NCBI GenBank assembly: GCA_914767715.1
Contig: OU612067.1
Coordinates: 6,572,001-6,636,000 of the forward strand
DNA: 64,000 nucleotides
DNA from: Membranipora membranacea
Taxonomy: Eukaryota; Bryozoa; Gymnolaemata; Cheilostomatida; Membraniporidae
Direction: 5' to 3'
This document shows positions 13,801 through 25,352 of the stretch, one piece after another; the stretch's first letter is position 1; every line of letters begins with the position of its first letter. The position numbers were made by a program, and so were the translations under genes. A model generated the notes under the pieces. It did no database searches and was not told where the DNA came from. It saw only the letters and a program-made list of their open reading frames with translations.

Positions 13801-16800
13801 TGTTTCATAAGTTTTAAGCCGTTTCAACTGAGATACCTTAATAACAATAAACATGTCAGTTGTATGCACCTGGTATGGTATATTCCCATATAATAGAATC
13901 TAGATGGTCAGTCAAATGATTCGTTGCCTGTTGTGGTACTGCAACCAATGTTTCTAACCTCCAAATGAATTCAAAGATAAACCTCAAATCAACGTTTTCT
14001 GACGTTTGCATTGTTCTCATTAAGACAAATTTATGGTTGTAGATGCAGCAGTATAAGTTTCCTCTTCACCATATATCATACTGTGCGGACGATAAAACTG
14101 AGAAAAAGCTGTTCACATTTATAGCTAAGGACGGTACAACGGGTAAGCACCACTGCTTCGTACTGGGCAGTGAGAGGAACGCTGAGGAAATCACTCTAAC
14201 TATCGGACAGGCATTTGACCTCGCGTACAAAAGATTCTTAGACAAACAAGGCAGTCAGATGGAGAAAGAGAAACAGTTCATGTTGCTACAGCAGCAGGTT
14301 AGTGAACAGAAATAGGTCAAGTAGAATAAATAGGTCAAATAATTGATTGGGCACCACCTGTTTGCGTTGTGTTTCCGGACAGAGGTTTAAAATTGTCAAA
14401 CTTTTATTGGATCTAAGTCAACGCTGGCACGCTCGCCCACAGCCGGATTAGTTGAGCGATGCGCAGATCAATTGGTTTGTTATTGGGATTACTCTACAGT
14501 GTCCATCTCTCACTGGTATTGTATGAGTGCTAATAAAAGTCCACACAACTCAGTGTTAGCCTTCAGGACCTTTCCTAGAAAACAAACTTATAAATATAAC
14601 ATGAAAATCAAGTTTGATGGGCAAGCACAGTCCTTAGGGTAGTATAGGGCTCAAACTGTGCCGGGATAACTGGTAGTGGCATTTCATTATCAATCAAGGG
14701 TGATAATGTGGTTGATAATGAAATGCCACTACCATCTATCCCGGCACAGCTTGCACGCTTATACTAACCTTGGGGTCACTCCTACTGTAAGCCACTCCCA
14801 TGTCACTGTCATTTTACAGTATATTTGGCTTGAACTTTGATTGTTTGAGGTAAGTTACATTAATTTTAGCTCATGGTTAAAGTGGCGGCTAGGATAAAGG
14901 CCAATCAATTGAGTGGAATGCTGTAACAGCCTCACACAATCAGCATTGGTAGAGGTCATCGATCCAACGCTTAAGAAAAATAGAGAGAAGATATAGAGTA
15001 GATCTGCTATACTAGTATTTATGATCCCTTGCGTGCATCTTACTTTCTTTCCTATCAAGCTTGTTGCTCAAAGGTGAAACTTTAAAGGTTATTCTTACTG
15101 TTTGAGATATTTAGTGTACCGTTACATAATGACTCAGTAATGGAATGTACTACTTGAGCATCCCACTTCAATTTAAATATTTGCGGTAACATTTCGATGG
15201 TCATTTGAACATTGCTTGATGATTTCTACTTGTTTTCAAAGAAATGAAAACCCCATTAGTTCAGTCTTGACTTCCTCAAAAAAATCATAAATAGATTTCT
15301 TGATGGAAATCTAATCTAAACCTAGAGGCAGTTCCCTGTTCCAATAATAGATGAAAGTCATATCATACTTTTATATTACCAATTAACACAGAGACTGATT
15401 TAAAAATGATTAAATTCTAATCGATAATCTCGTCTGTATTTCTTTGTATTTAGGTTCAATCGTTACAAGTAGAGAACGCTGCACTAAAGAAACGAGTAGC
15501 TGAACTAGAGAGTCAGAAACAGTACAGTGAAGCCCTCAACCGATCACAGTCAGTCACCAGTCCCTCATCCGATCTAACCTCTATCAAGTCACAGGTAGGT
15601 CAATAGCAATTGAAAATTTGTGTCACTGCCTCTTAGTAAGGATCAAGTTGGGCTCATGGTTTATGGGGCCTATTTGTATAGATAGTGATAATTCATCTCA
15701 GTTTGATTATGTCCGATCCTCAACACTGTATATATCTGGACATCAACCATGTAAACCACAGTAATACTATTTTGAACTGGAGAGCCGCACCTTCAATTAT
15801 GAGAGTACAATCAATCTCATGTATGATGACTATATGTTGGGTTATTTAAATGCTGTCTGTAGGAAATATTTACCTATCCATTGTGAGCGATTGTTTGATA
15901 ATATTTCCATTTTTTTCCCTTAGCAGCCAGCACCAGCAGTCGGCACCAAGTTAGAAGGATTGCTGTTTGATGATGATTTTAACCCCTCAACTTCTTCAGT
16001 CCCAGTTTACTCTCCACCAGTAGTTGGAGATGGCCTCGATATATTCGCTGCTGGACCACTGAACAACGGTGCACATAATGGAACAGCTCTAAACGGTCAG
16101 AAAATACAGAACGCGCCTCCGGAAATACCAGTCAGGTGTAAGTTGAAGATTTTGTTCTCATCTATAAGTTTCTCAGCTTTTCAGTTTCTTGGTGTCAAAC
16201 ACTCACTCAGAAAAGATCAACAAAGCAGTCACTGATAGACGTATCATTGACAGTAGGCTTGCGTCCTCCCTTTAATCTTACCCTGTACCCTGTAACCTTT
16301 TTCGGCTGCATCCAGTTAGGTCAGACATTATATATATATTTTTCTAAACTTTATCAATTAAGCTTATTATAGATTATTATTATTTCTAGTGGCACCTCCA
16401 CCGGCCTCTAAGACTAGCCCTAGATCCTCACAGCTTGGTACAATAGACACGGTACCAACTGTCACCTCCCCTAACACAGGTTTGTTTTATTATCTCTGCT
16501 AACTGTATAGATCATAGTTAAATATTAATTTTAAAGTTCATTTAATTTATGGTTGTGCTTTGTCCTGGGAACACATTCTGCATCAAATTATCTTTGTGCA
16601 CATCAAATCTGGATCAGGGTGGTTGGGACAAACTCCTTCCCTGGATTGTAAAGGGATTAAGCAATAATTGGGAGTTGCGCTACCAACATCAAGGGGAGGA
16701 CAACTCAGAAAGAACTATTTATTTGTGTTACAGTTGAGTGTTATTGAAATCCAGTTAGCTTTCCAAGGTTTATCCTAGTGATATTTCAACTGATTGTATC

Positions 16801-17469
16801 AGGGATGGAAGGTGCAACTTTGCAAGCATTATGTACCCATATTGATGGTAGCGTTTCTTGTTTATTTTAGCTGCTTCGAACCCTTTTGGTGACAGCTCAG
16901 CTACTTTCGGTAACACCACTCCCACCTCCGTAGACGCCTTTGGTATGCCTTCGTTCAGCCCCAATGAGCTACAGAGAGTAACAGCAGAATTAGATGATAT
17001 GAAGGTAAGTCACAGATTATTATGTTTTGTTAGAACATCAATACAATATTTAGACAGCTAATCAGGTAATTGTAACTATAACCAACTTGGCAACACAGTA
17101 CACAACCGTACATTAGTAATAAATAATGATCCTGACCAGAAAATATTCCTGTTTCCTTAAATTTGATTGTGAAACAATAATTTTCCTCTCTATTGTATAC
17201 AGAGGTCGGACTGCTTGATGTACCACATGGTCTTATATGCACAAGCTTGATCGGTGGATAAATAAAATAAAAAATAAATAAATATTAAGTTGTTTGTTTC
17301 TTTGTTTGTTGGCATGGGGGCATTTTTATTTACCTAAAAAAATGTGACATTCGGCCATTACATGACGAAAAATAATTTTTATCTTTTGTAGATGGGATTT
17401 AACAGAGGCTTATCGTTCGGAGCTGAGGATTTTGACCTTAATACTCTGGATCCACTAAACAGCCACTGA
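10826..17469 (+). CDS. GULP1: GULP/CED-6 engulfment adaptor (PTB domain)
   Basis: Nine exons: 10826-10829 (ATG plus one base), 11182-11339, 12883-12984, 14043-14297, 15454-15594, 15924-16137, 16390-16479, 16871-17004, 17392-17469 (TGA). They total 1,176 bp, 391 residues, with every phase consistent. Residues about 7-170 form a PTB domain: NWPHAPEALLRG, KGTEPIKEAVRKMK, VELHINVDGI, ISYCADDKTEKKLFTFI and EEITLTIGQAFDLAYKRFL match GULP1/CED-6 closely. A Gln/Glu/Lys-rich helix predicted to be coiled coil follows (about 165-205). The rest is Pro/Ser/Thr-rich with an NPF motif (EH-domain ligand type), and the C terminus (MGFNRGLSFGAEDFDLNTLDPL) aligns with the GULP end. These cytoplasmic adaptors bind NPxY tails of engulfment receptors such as LRP1/CED-1 and link to clathrin traffic. 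The four-base first exon is the least certain part. Acceptor 15927 would remove one Gln. Confidence 0.93.
14652..14753. repeat. Foldback element, family 1, copy b (GULP intron 4)
   Basis: Arms starting CAAACTGTGCCGGGAT and ending in its near complement (ATCCCGGCACAGCTTG). The inner core GGTAGTGGCATTTCATTATCAA is nearly the same as in copy a at 281-399. Confidence 0.85.
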
Positions 17470-18600
17470 GCGCATACATCAAATAAGTCTGAGATCACAA
17501 AAACTCAGACTGACTACAAAGACTGGCGTGCCCCATCCATTGGTGCTACATCACAGAACAAGATCAAACACTAGGCACCAGTCCGATCACTATATCAGCG
17601 TTTTGAAGATCAGAATGATAGGCATAATTACCACATAATATTCCTGTTACGTACTTCTACATCAAGTTGAATCCATTGCAGTGGTGACTGTTTATCTGCG
17701 GGGGGTGGGGGGGGTTGATATTTATTGCTTACTTTGATTCTCTCTTGATTATATATAGTCCATTTAACGGATGGTGTTTATTTCTGCTGCCGCGGCGACT
17801 AGATGATTGTCATGACGACATATTATACATGTCACCGCTCTTAGTTATTCACATGTGGACTTATGTTGTTACCAAATCTATGATAATTATCGAATATATT
17901 TCTGTCCCATTCTCTCACCTTGTTATCTCTCCGCAATGTTAACATTATCATTTATACCAAATACAGAATATATTATGTTTTTTATTTGAATGAATTTAGT
18001 TGAATTTTTTCATTCACATTGCAGTTGCCACAACACAAAACCATGCCCTACAGAAGTAAACATAGTTGTTTTGGCTCCACCAAGAGGGCCAACTTTATAA
18101 AGTCTATGGGGCCAACTTGCTCACAAACAGCTGAGGTTTGTCCATTCTCAAGCGGTACTAACTAAATATAGTATGATCCAATATGCCTGCATTAGGAGTT
18201 CCTCTCCAAAAGTTTGCTGTTACAATCAACTATAAGCAATCAACTCTCTCATTAGTCATTATGCCATCAAAGCAGTTCAGTTTTATTCTATCAACTCTAC
18301 ACTCAAGAACTTTGAGGTGGCATTATTTTAAAACTGCACATTCATACATGGGAGATGACTTTGGTGATGACACGCGACCACGGTTTGTGGCTTTGGGAAA
18401 TTCAGTAAAACCAGAAAACGTGGCCGCGTGACAAAGCTAGCACATCATACTCTAAATACTACAAACATAGTGCTATAGAAAATAACACTTAGCGGCATTT
18501 TCTTGGAAAAAATAAATTTCCATATCATTCTTGTGAGCAGCTTTTACTCAGTCCTCTAGATGTCTGGAAATCAAAACTTGATTCTTCTTCACCTTGCTAT
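17470..18600. other. GULP 3' flank and unassigned sequence
   Basis: The first few hundred bases are probably the GULP 3' untranslated region, with a G-rich run at 17700-17715. An open frame at 18183-18431 (+) has no recognisable motif and is directly upstream of the retrotransposon remnants, so it may be degraded element sequence. Confidence 0.4.
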
Positions 18601-19434
18601 ATTTCAGCATTATCATTGGACGTTAGAAAGGCATTTGATTCAGTTAATCATCAACTTACCAAATTAAAATATCTCGGTATAGCGGAATCTGCTCAATCAA
18701 TGCTATCGTCCTTTTTGAATAATAGATTTCAGTGTTTTAAAGTTGGCAATGCCACATCTGGAGTTCTAAATATTAAAAGAGGTGTTCCTCAAGGTTCAAT
18801 TTTGGGGCCATTGCTTTTCAATATTGCCATAAATGATTTATTAGGTAAATTTTCAAATTCATTTGCCTTTGCTGATGATACTTTGATTTTTGAGATATCC
18901 GATTCTCTAAATGAAGCAATATCAAAATCAGAATCTCTTGTTACAATGGCAACAAATTGGTATTCTGTCGATGTTTTTAATCTAAATTTAGACAAAACCC
19001 AGTTTTGTGTATTTTCGAACAGAAAGGTTGAAACAATACCTAATCTTGTTTCAAATAATGTACAAATCAAATCAGCAACTTCAATTAAACTCTCAGGCGT
19101 GATCTTGGACCAGCATCTGTCATTGAAAACCTATGTTGAGTCCCTGGTATTAAAATCTAACAGAGTTTTATTCTCTCTCTCTAAAATTTGAAAATTTGTC
19201 AATCCTTCACATCTGCTTCAAGCTTATAAATTGTATGTTCGTCCCATCTTGGAGTATTGTTCTTCTCTGTTATTAAATACTTCTGATTACAACTCTAACT
19301 TGTTAGAACTTTGTCAAAACAGAGCCATCAGGATAATTCTTGGTACCAACTCATATTTTTCTATCTCAACTGGTCATGAGATTTTGAATCTTTCCACTCT
19401 GGGTGACAGGAGGAGGGCAACTTTTGATAGGTTT
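18601..19434 (+). mobile_element. Non-LTR retrotransposon fragment A, reverse transcriptase C-terminal part
   Basis: The frame opens just before RT motif A (DVRKAFDSVNH) and continues with RGVPQGSILGPLLF and the catalytic box AFADDTL. FADD replaces the usual YADD. A single TGA at 19189-19191 interrupts it, after which the same frame continues into VRPILEYCSSLLL and a post-RT thumb/connection region ending near GDRRRATFDRF. The first half of the RT, the endonuclease and ORF1 are missing, so this is a 5'-truncated dead LINE. The family is of the jockey/CR1/L2 type; I cannot place it further. Confidence 0.85.
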
Positions 19435-20600
19435 GCCAATAATGAATCAGATTTTAGACCTATTTCCTTGTTATGGCACCTGGGCAAAATTATTGAAAAA
19501 GCTGTTATGCATTTTTATGTTCAGTTTGTTTTACCAACCATTGATGGAAACCAGTATGCGTATCAGAAAGGCCGAGGTACAGTAGATGCAATCATAGCTG
19601 CTATCGATAATTGGACCCAATTATTAGATGAACCAAAGTCAAAATATTTGACAGTCGCTTTCCTTGACATGTCAAAGGCTTTTGACAAGATGGACAGAGG
19701 AAAACTGATAGATATGCTAACGAGGAAAGGTATCAACTACAATCTAGTGCAAATCATCGACAGCTTCCTCACAAACCGATACCAATCAGTACGCATCGGC
19801 AACAATACCAGCCGAACATTACCAGTTAGAAATGGAACACCACAGGGAACATTGCTAGGTCCCGTCTTCTGGCTTTTATATGTGGACAGCCTTGAAGTTG
19901 AATGTGACATAATAAAATACGCAGATGACCTGACATTAACAGGCCTGCCCGCTAAAACACTAAACCAACAACTGGACCTCCAAACCTCTCTAGACACAGT
20001 ATCGACATGGTGCGATGAGTATAATATGGTGGCTAATGCAAAAAAGTCATCTATTATGCATCTGACTAACAAAATGCTCGATACCAATTCCAACCACCAA
20101 CTCTGAAGCTGAATGGAGAACAAATACCACTGACAACTAAGACTAGATTCCTAGGAATCACTATCGATCAGCATCTGTCTTTCGAAGACCATGTCGACTC
20201 GATCCTGGAGAACATCAGACCGCTAACCTATACCCTTCTTAACCTCAAACGCTCTGGCGTACCTCAGCGGTTACTCACGAGGCTCTACCTTACATGTATA
20301 CGGCCTCGTATGACATATGGAAGCGTAGCCTGGTTCTGCATGATGACCGACCAACAGAAGCAACGAGTTATCCAGCTGGAAAAACTCTCACTGAAAATTA
20401 TAGCCCGAGGCTGTGACGAGTATAGTGTAAGGACAGCCCTGCTAAACATCATACCACTAGACGAATATATTGACTCTATGTGCCATCAACACATCGACAA
20501 GATCAAGACACCTGGGCACTGCCTGCATCATTTACTACCTCAACCGAGTGCTCGCAGACCTAGTAGACATACAACGCGCCTCAACACCAGCTCATGAACT
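19435..20600 (+). mobile_element. Non-LTR retrotransposon fragment B, second reverse transcriptase
   Basis: Joined in frame to fragment A at about 19430. It starts at the conserved DFRPISLL block and includes FLDMSKAFDKMD (motif A), NGTPQGTLLGP (motif B) and IKYADDLTL (motif C, intact YADD). The frame is broken near 20104 and continues in another frame through FLGITIDQHLSF, CIRPRMTYGSVAW and a Gln/Lys-rich stretch to about 20597. The sequence is clearly different from fragment A and uses more C-ending codons, so it comes from another LINE lineage. Inactive: 5'-truncated and frameshifted. Confidence 0.85.
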
Positions 20601-21194
20601 GAATTGAGAGGCAACACTTTACTCATGTGCTACAGCAATGCCGGATGTGTAAATTATAAAGTCTAAGAATTAATTTTTTCTTGTTTTTATTTTCATGCCC
20701 AGGTTGCCTTCCTTACTTATATTGTGATGAAACCTCTAAAGGTCGCCTCTAATTTTTAGAAGATGATCATTGGTTCAGTAATAAAGATTATATATATAAT
20801 GCCACTCTAGGCAAGAACACCTCATTTTTCATCCTTAAACTAATCAATTCCTGCAAAATGCACAATAGAGTTTTGCGGTCAGGACGTAGAATAATTAAAC
20901 CAAAATATAGGACCAAATATGGTAAAACAAGATTTTTAAACCAATTCATTTCATTTAGTAAAGCGTAATAATATATATCAATCAATCACATACTGTAAGA
21001 ATTTTTCTCCCAACTGATTATCATTTCTGTCCATATCTATAAATATTTTTCTTTCTTTTTTGTTTTGTTTTGAGGTCAAAAAGTTGTTATTTTCCTTTGT
21101 TTATGACATACTTATGCATATGAAAACCCCAATAAAAACGTTATTATATATATATATATATGCAAAATATTATCTTATCTGAAGTGATTAAAAA

Positions 21195-21266
21195 TTGAAG
21201 CAGTTGTCTTCTTGTTTCCACATATTAATGACATCATCACTTCTTGTTTGGTTATTTACAAAGTAA
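21195..21266 (+). repeat. Dispersed repeat, copy 1
   Basis: A stretch of about 70 bp (core GTCTTCTTGTTTCCACA...CATCATCACTTCT) recurs in the same orientation at 24669-24740 with roughly 80% similarity by eye. Nature unknown. Confidence 0.6.
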
Positions 21267-21490
21267 CAGAATTCTTGATTAACTTCTGATTACTGTGTTT
21301 ATTATAGCCAAATTTGTTGTCCAAGACATTTTAGCCATTTTATTCTCAAACTTTCTCGAAAATTTCTCTCGGCGTTCATCATGACCAGGTTGAGTAATAC
21401 TGAGAGCCACAGTGAGGAGTATAAGTATGTACATAACAAATATAATCAGGAAGATTATCTCGAGAAGGTAAATCTACAGTCAATAGACAG

Positions 21491-21976
21491 TTTTCTGAGC
21501 TCTGATTTAGGAATTGTCCTCTCTCCAGTTTGGTACTTTTAACCCACGCCGCATAGGAAAAACGTGCTGAAAAGAGGGTTATCTTGAAACCCGATTATAA
21601 TAGGATAAAAATTATTTTTGATTCAGAATCTGCAACATTGAAAACTCAAAATGGACATAGTTTGGTAAATAATCTTAGTATTTGGATAGTCAATCATAGC
21701 ATTTTTTGCCAGTTTTGCGGACAATTTGGCAGAATCTTTCATGAGTTTCGTCACTAAAATTAAGATTTATCAACAGTCAAGCCTCCAATGATTTGGAAAC
21801 CCTGTCTCCCGGGGTTTTCAATGGTGCAGACTCTGAATCAAAAATCATTTTTATCCTAGCATCAGCGGTTTTCAATATAACCCTCTTTCAGCAGGTTTTT
21901 CCTATGCGGCGTGGGTTAAAAGTACCAAACTGGAGAGAGGACAACTCCGAATTGAGGAAAAATAAGAGCTCAAAAA
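21491..21976. repeat. Long foldback element (486 bp)
   Basis: The left arm (21491 to about 21645) and right arm (about 21813-21976) are inverted complements of about 160 bp with scattered mismatches. Matching blocks include CTCTCTCCAGTTTGGTACTTTTAACCC, CGCATAGGAAAAAC and TTTTTGATTCAGA. A unique loop of about 165 bp separates them. No open frame of note, so a non-autonomous foldback transposon is likely. Confidence 0.85.
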
Positions 21977-22772
21977 ACTCTCTATCAGTTTGAAATGTAC
22001 TTGAAATTCTGAAGAAATCGGCACCGAAACACAATCTGTAATTTTTGTATCCCAACCAATCATAATTATATCCTAGTAGAGACCTTTCAGATCACAAATT
22101 AACTTAGATTTTGACCAGTTTAATTACTTAGTCGTCTTATTATTCCTGAATGATAACGATGTCGATATTGTCAAATGAGAAGGAGAGAGAGAGAGAGCAG
22201 TGCAAATGATTATTCCCCAACAACAGCAGCCTGAGCGTGTAGACATAGTATTACTGACTCTTACCAGTAACAATTAATAGTTATCGCATAGAAAGTTTCA
22301 TATAAAAAAAGTATCAATTATCACGTTACAGCTGCAGGGAGTCGACTATTTCGGTCAAGCCATAAAACCCTTGGGGGAGTGGGTGGCAGTTAGTGGATGC
22401 TTATGCACCTCGTGTGAGAACATCAGACTACGCTATTTATACGATCAGACTGCAAGGATGCCAGAAACACCAACGACACCAGAGAGTTGTTGGAAACCTG
22501 GCATATTTAGTCTCCGAACCATCGATCTATTTGATGGGATCAGTACATCATCTTACAGTTTTTTCCATTCATACGGCACAATCTATCATCACCAGCCGAA
22601 CTATTTCAACCCCAGAGTTCACCCCAACTTTTGCCTGGCAGGGTGACTGAGTGAGAATGGGAAATTTTTCATAACTCACTCCTGTCACAAACAGCACAAG
22701 GTAACACAATTTCGCTGTACTTAGAATCAGCTGTTATATTATACATCAAGGCTTGTAAACTACTTATTTCAG

Positions 22773-22913
22773 GAACACCTAGAATAAGTAAGGAAGAAAG
22801 AGAGGTATCAAGAATGGGAAGGATTTACGGGGGAGACGGGGGTTTGAGTGAGCGGGGAGGGATGGGGATGAAGTTGGTAAAAGGTGTCATATCAATGACA
22901 GCAGTAGCTTCAG
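22773..22913 (+). other. Exon-like segment, open copy
   Basis: Flanked by TTATTTCAG and GTAAGT and open throughout (TPRISKEEREVSRMGRIYGG ... VISMTAVAS). Two related segments on the opposite strand (23625-23706 and 23843-23980) contain stop codons. It could be an exon of an unrecognised gene or part of a repeat. Function not identified. Confidence 0.4.
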
Positions 22914-23624
22914 GTAAGTTGTGTTGTGAACCTGATAATAAGGGATGTTATATTCTAATAGCAACTGTGCGTTTTAAAGAATGTACTGATCTCTGCACAT
23001 CAAAAGTCTAGAATTGCCTGGTCTTCAGTTGGTATGCTGACCTATTTTCATGACAGCTGTTTATAATACCCTTTGCTTCCTTGTCAACTATACCGTCCTA
23101 TCAAGTACGGCTGTCCGGAAAAGTTAAGCGTGATAACTCCCTCTCCTTGATTTACCAATCAGAACTATTTGTATCTTTAAAGTAAATCCGTTATTCCATC
23201 TCGGTTACTTGTTCTCAGTTGGATACATGACTTACTGCCAGAAGGATCAGATTTTAAACTATGCCATGACTTTCCTTGACTCCTGACAGAATGCAGCTCG
23301 GTGAGGATGAGAGAAGAGAATTGGAAGGCAGACACCTTAGAGAAGTATACGGAGCAGTCAATACTTCATCAGTGACAGTGACATTTGAACTCATATTTCT
23401 CAGTCACAGTCATATCGGTTCGGAGCCATTTCGGTTCGGAGCTCAGAGTCCACAAAGTTGCAACAGAAAGAAAGACGTTCTATACTAGCGTATTTTCATC
23501 AGCTGATTCTAATCACAAATATTATTATTTCACTGTTGATTTTGAGGACCTCTATATTGGTCTGTACCCATGACTCAGATCGCTTATTGTGATATGGTCT
23601 TTGACAAGCTGAGTCCTCATCCAG

Positions 23625-23706
23625 CGCCCTCCCCCTACACTTCATCAGCCCTGTAAATCTTTTCCATTCGTAGCATCTCTCTGGCTTCCTTGCTCTTGGG
23701 TGTTCA
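23625..23706 (-). pseudogene. Degenerate relative of the exon-like segment (copy 3)
   Basis: Read on the minus strand it gives TPKSKEAREMLRMEKIYRAD and then a stop. This is clearly related to 22773-22913 and to 23843-23980. Confidence 0.5.
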
Positions 23707-23842
23707 AGATCAGTGATGTCTAATCACCCAGGCATTCATTAAAAGTGGTCTGCATGTAACGGAAAACAAAAAAATAAAAGTGTTAAAAAAAACAGAATAT
23801 ATATATAGCATCCCTTGCTATCAGGTTTACAACATAATTTAC

Positions 23843-23980
23843 CTGAAGCTACAGCGGTCATGGTTATAACATCTTTCACTAACTGGGTCCTTATCCCTTG
23901 CCATCCTCCCCTAGCTTAATCAACCCAGTAAATTTTCTCTATCCTTAGCACTTCCCTAGCTTCTTTGCCTCTGGGTGTTC
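23843..23980 (-). pseudogene. Degenerate relative of the exon-like segment (copy 2)
   Basis: On the minus strand it keeps the acceptor (TTTCAG) and donor (CAG/GTAAAT) and reads TPRGKEAREVLRIEKIYWVD, then TAA, ending with the same TAVAS block as the + copy. The in-frame stop shows decay. Confidence 0.5.
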
Positions 23981-24097
23981 CTGAAATATGCAGTGCAAGG
24001 CTTGATATGTGATACAGTAGCTAATTTTGATACCTATACTTCGCTTATGATTTTAAGAAAATGTTTCATTATATTTTGGACAATAAGTCATCACTTT

Positions 24098-24178
24098 TAT
24101 TACACATAATACACATAATACACATGATACACATAATACACATAATACACAAAATACACATAATACACATAATACATC
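24098..24178. repeat. Minisatellite of about 10 bp units
   Basis: About eight near-identical units of ATACACATA (variants with GATACACA and AAATACACA) in tandem. Confidence 0.85.
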
Positions 24179-24668
24179 ATACTACATGTTTACATATACA
24201 GATTACAAATTATAATATATAACTTCAACAATCATGTCTTATAATATAAATCATAATACATAGCATATTAGTAAGACGCGATGAAGGCTTATGAGACGGT
24301 CACCAGTATAAAACACTAGCAAAGTTTCCATTATAACAATCTAGTACTGGATCAGGTCAGAAACAAAGACGATATAGAGATAACTTGATTTCTTTAATAC
24401 CGATGTAATTTAAACTGAAGTTATAGTGGCAACAAGCCTACTGTAAAGTGTCCCACCCCTACTATTGTAAACTGATACCCCAATCGCTGTCTGAATTATC
24501 TTAAGGGACCGTCTATTTGGGAAAAATAAATGAAAAAAGGTCAGATCACAAGAATACTACAAAAAAGTGCAGAAGAAAAAAAATTGACATTATTTTAGCA
24601 GCATTATTCTTGAAAATGACTTTTATCAACATGCTAAAGTACTTTTTCTGAGGTGTTGTTTCTAATGT

Positions 24669-24740
24669 TGGAGCAGTCGTCTTCTCGTTTCCACAAAGTA
24701 TTGTCATCATCACTTCTCGCTTGGATATTTGCAAAGCAAC
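24669..24740 (+). repeat. Dispersed repeat, copy 2
   Basis: Same orientation relative of 21195-21266, sharing GTCTTCTCGTTTCCACA, CATCATCACTTCT and TTTGCAAAGCAAC with a few changes. Confidence 0.6.
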
Positions 24741-25352
24741 ACATTATTATGTAGTGTTTGATGATATCTTAATTAATGATTGATGAAACATTCAGACCCT
24801 TCACCATCTTTCCAGGTGTTATGGTTATTTCAATCTGCATTTGTAGCATTATTGAAGCTATATATAAAATACTGTCATCAATTTCCCCATGCAAGTTATT
24901 ATTTTCTTTTAACCCACCTCCTAAAGAAGCTAGTGTGAGGTCATTACCCTATGTCATATGAAGACAGCGTCTTTTGGCTTGTTGTTTCTTTGTGCCACAA
25001 TAACAAAAAAATCATTATACAAACCAGCAAGTTGACGTCATAACTGCTTGTTATTTCTGTTGCGACACAGACTAGATATCTTGGCACTATAGGTTAAAGC
25101 ATTGACATGAAAAGATAACATTGTTTGGGTTGTGCTATCTTGAAACTTATACTGAAGCTTTGATAGCTTGAAATAAATGTAACTTTTTATCACATGACTG
25201 ATTCGCATACCTTGACACTAGGCTAGTAGCATTATCACACTGTTCACTCCCTATATCCTCTATAAGATTTATCATCATTCTGATAAAGCCGTGAAATTTG
25301 GCAGCGGAATTATTTTATTATTCAGCTGTCTAGATCAGTGACTCAGCAAGAC

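Larger units (their letters stand above)
20601..25352. other. Repeat-rich region without a firm gene
   Basis: 4.7 kb between the LINE remnants and the TRIM-like gene. It contains a long foldback (21491-21976), exon-like repeated segments (22773-22913 and two inverted relatives), a minisatellite (24098-24178), a (TA)n run near 21145 and a (GA)n run near 22185. A stretch at 22340-22560 (+) is open (LGEWVAVSGCLCTSCENI) and preceded by a plausible acceptor, but I do not recognise it. Confidence 0.5.

Noticed and set aside
18183-18431. 82-codon frame on + strand
   Set aside because: No domain, atypical composition, next to dead retrotransposons.
18789-20123. Minus-strand frames within the LINE remnants
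   Set aside because: Shadows of the reverse transcriptase frames on +.
22371-22650. Two overlapping frames on + strand
   Set aside because: One frame is open with a plausible acceptor upstream, but I recognise nothing and cannot choose. Left as unassigned.
24098-24178. Regular short repeats considered as a CRISPR array
   Set aside because: Units of about 10 bp with no unique spacers in a eukaryotic genome. A minisatellite.
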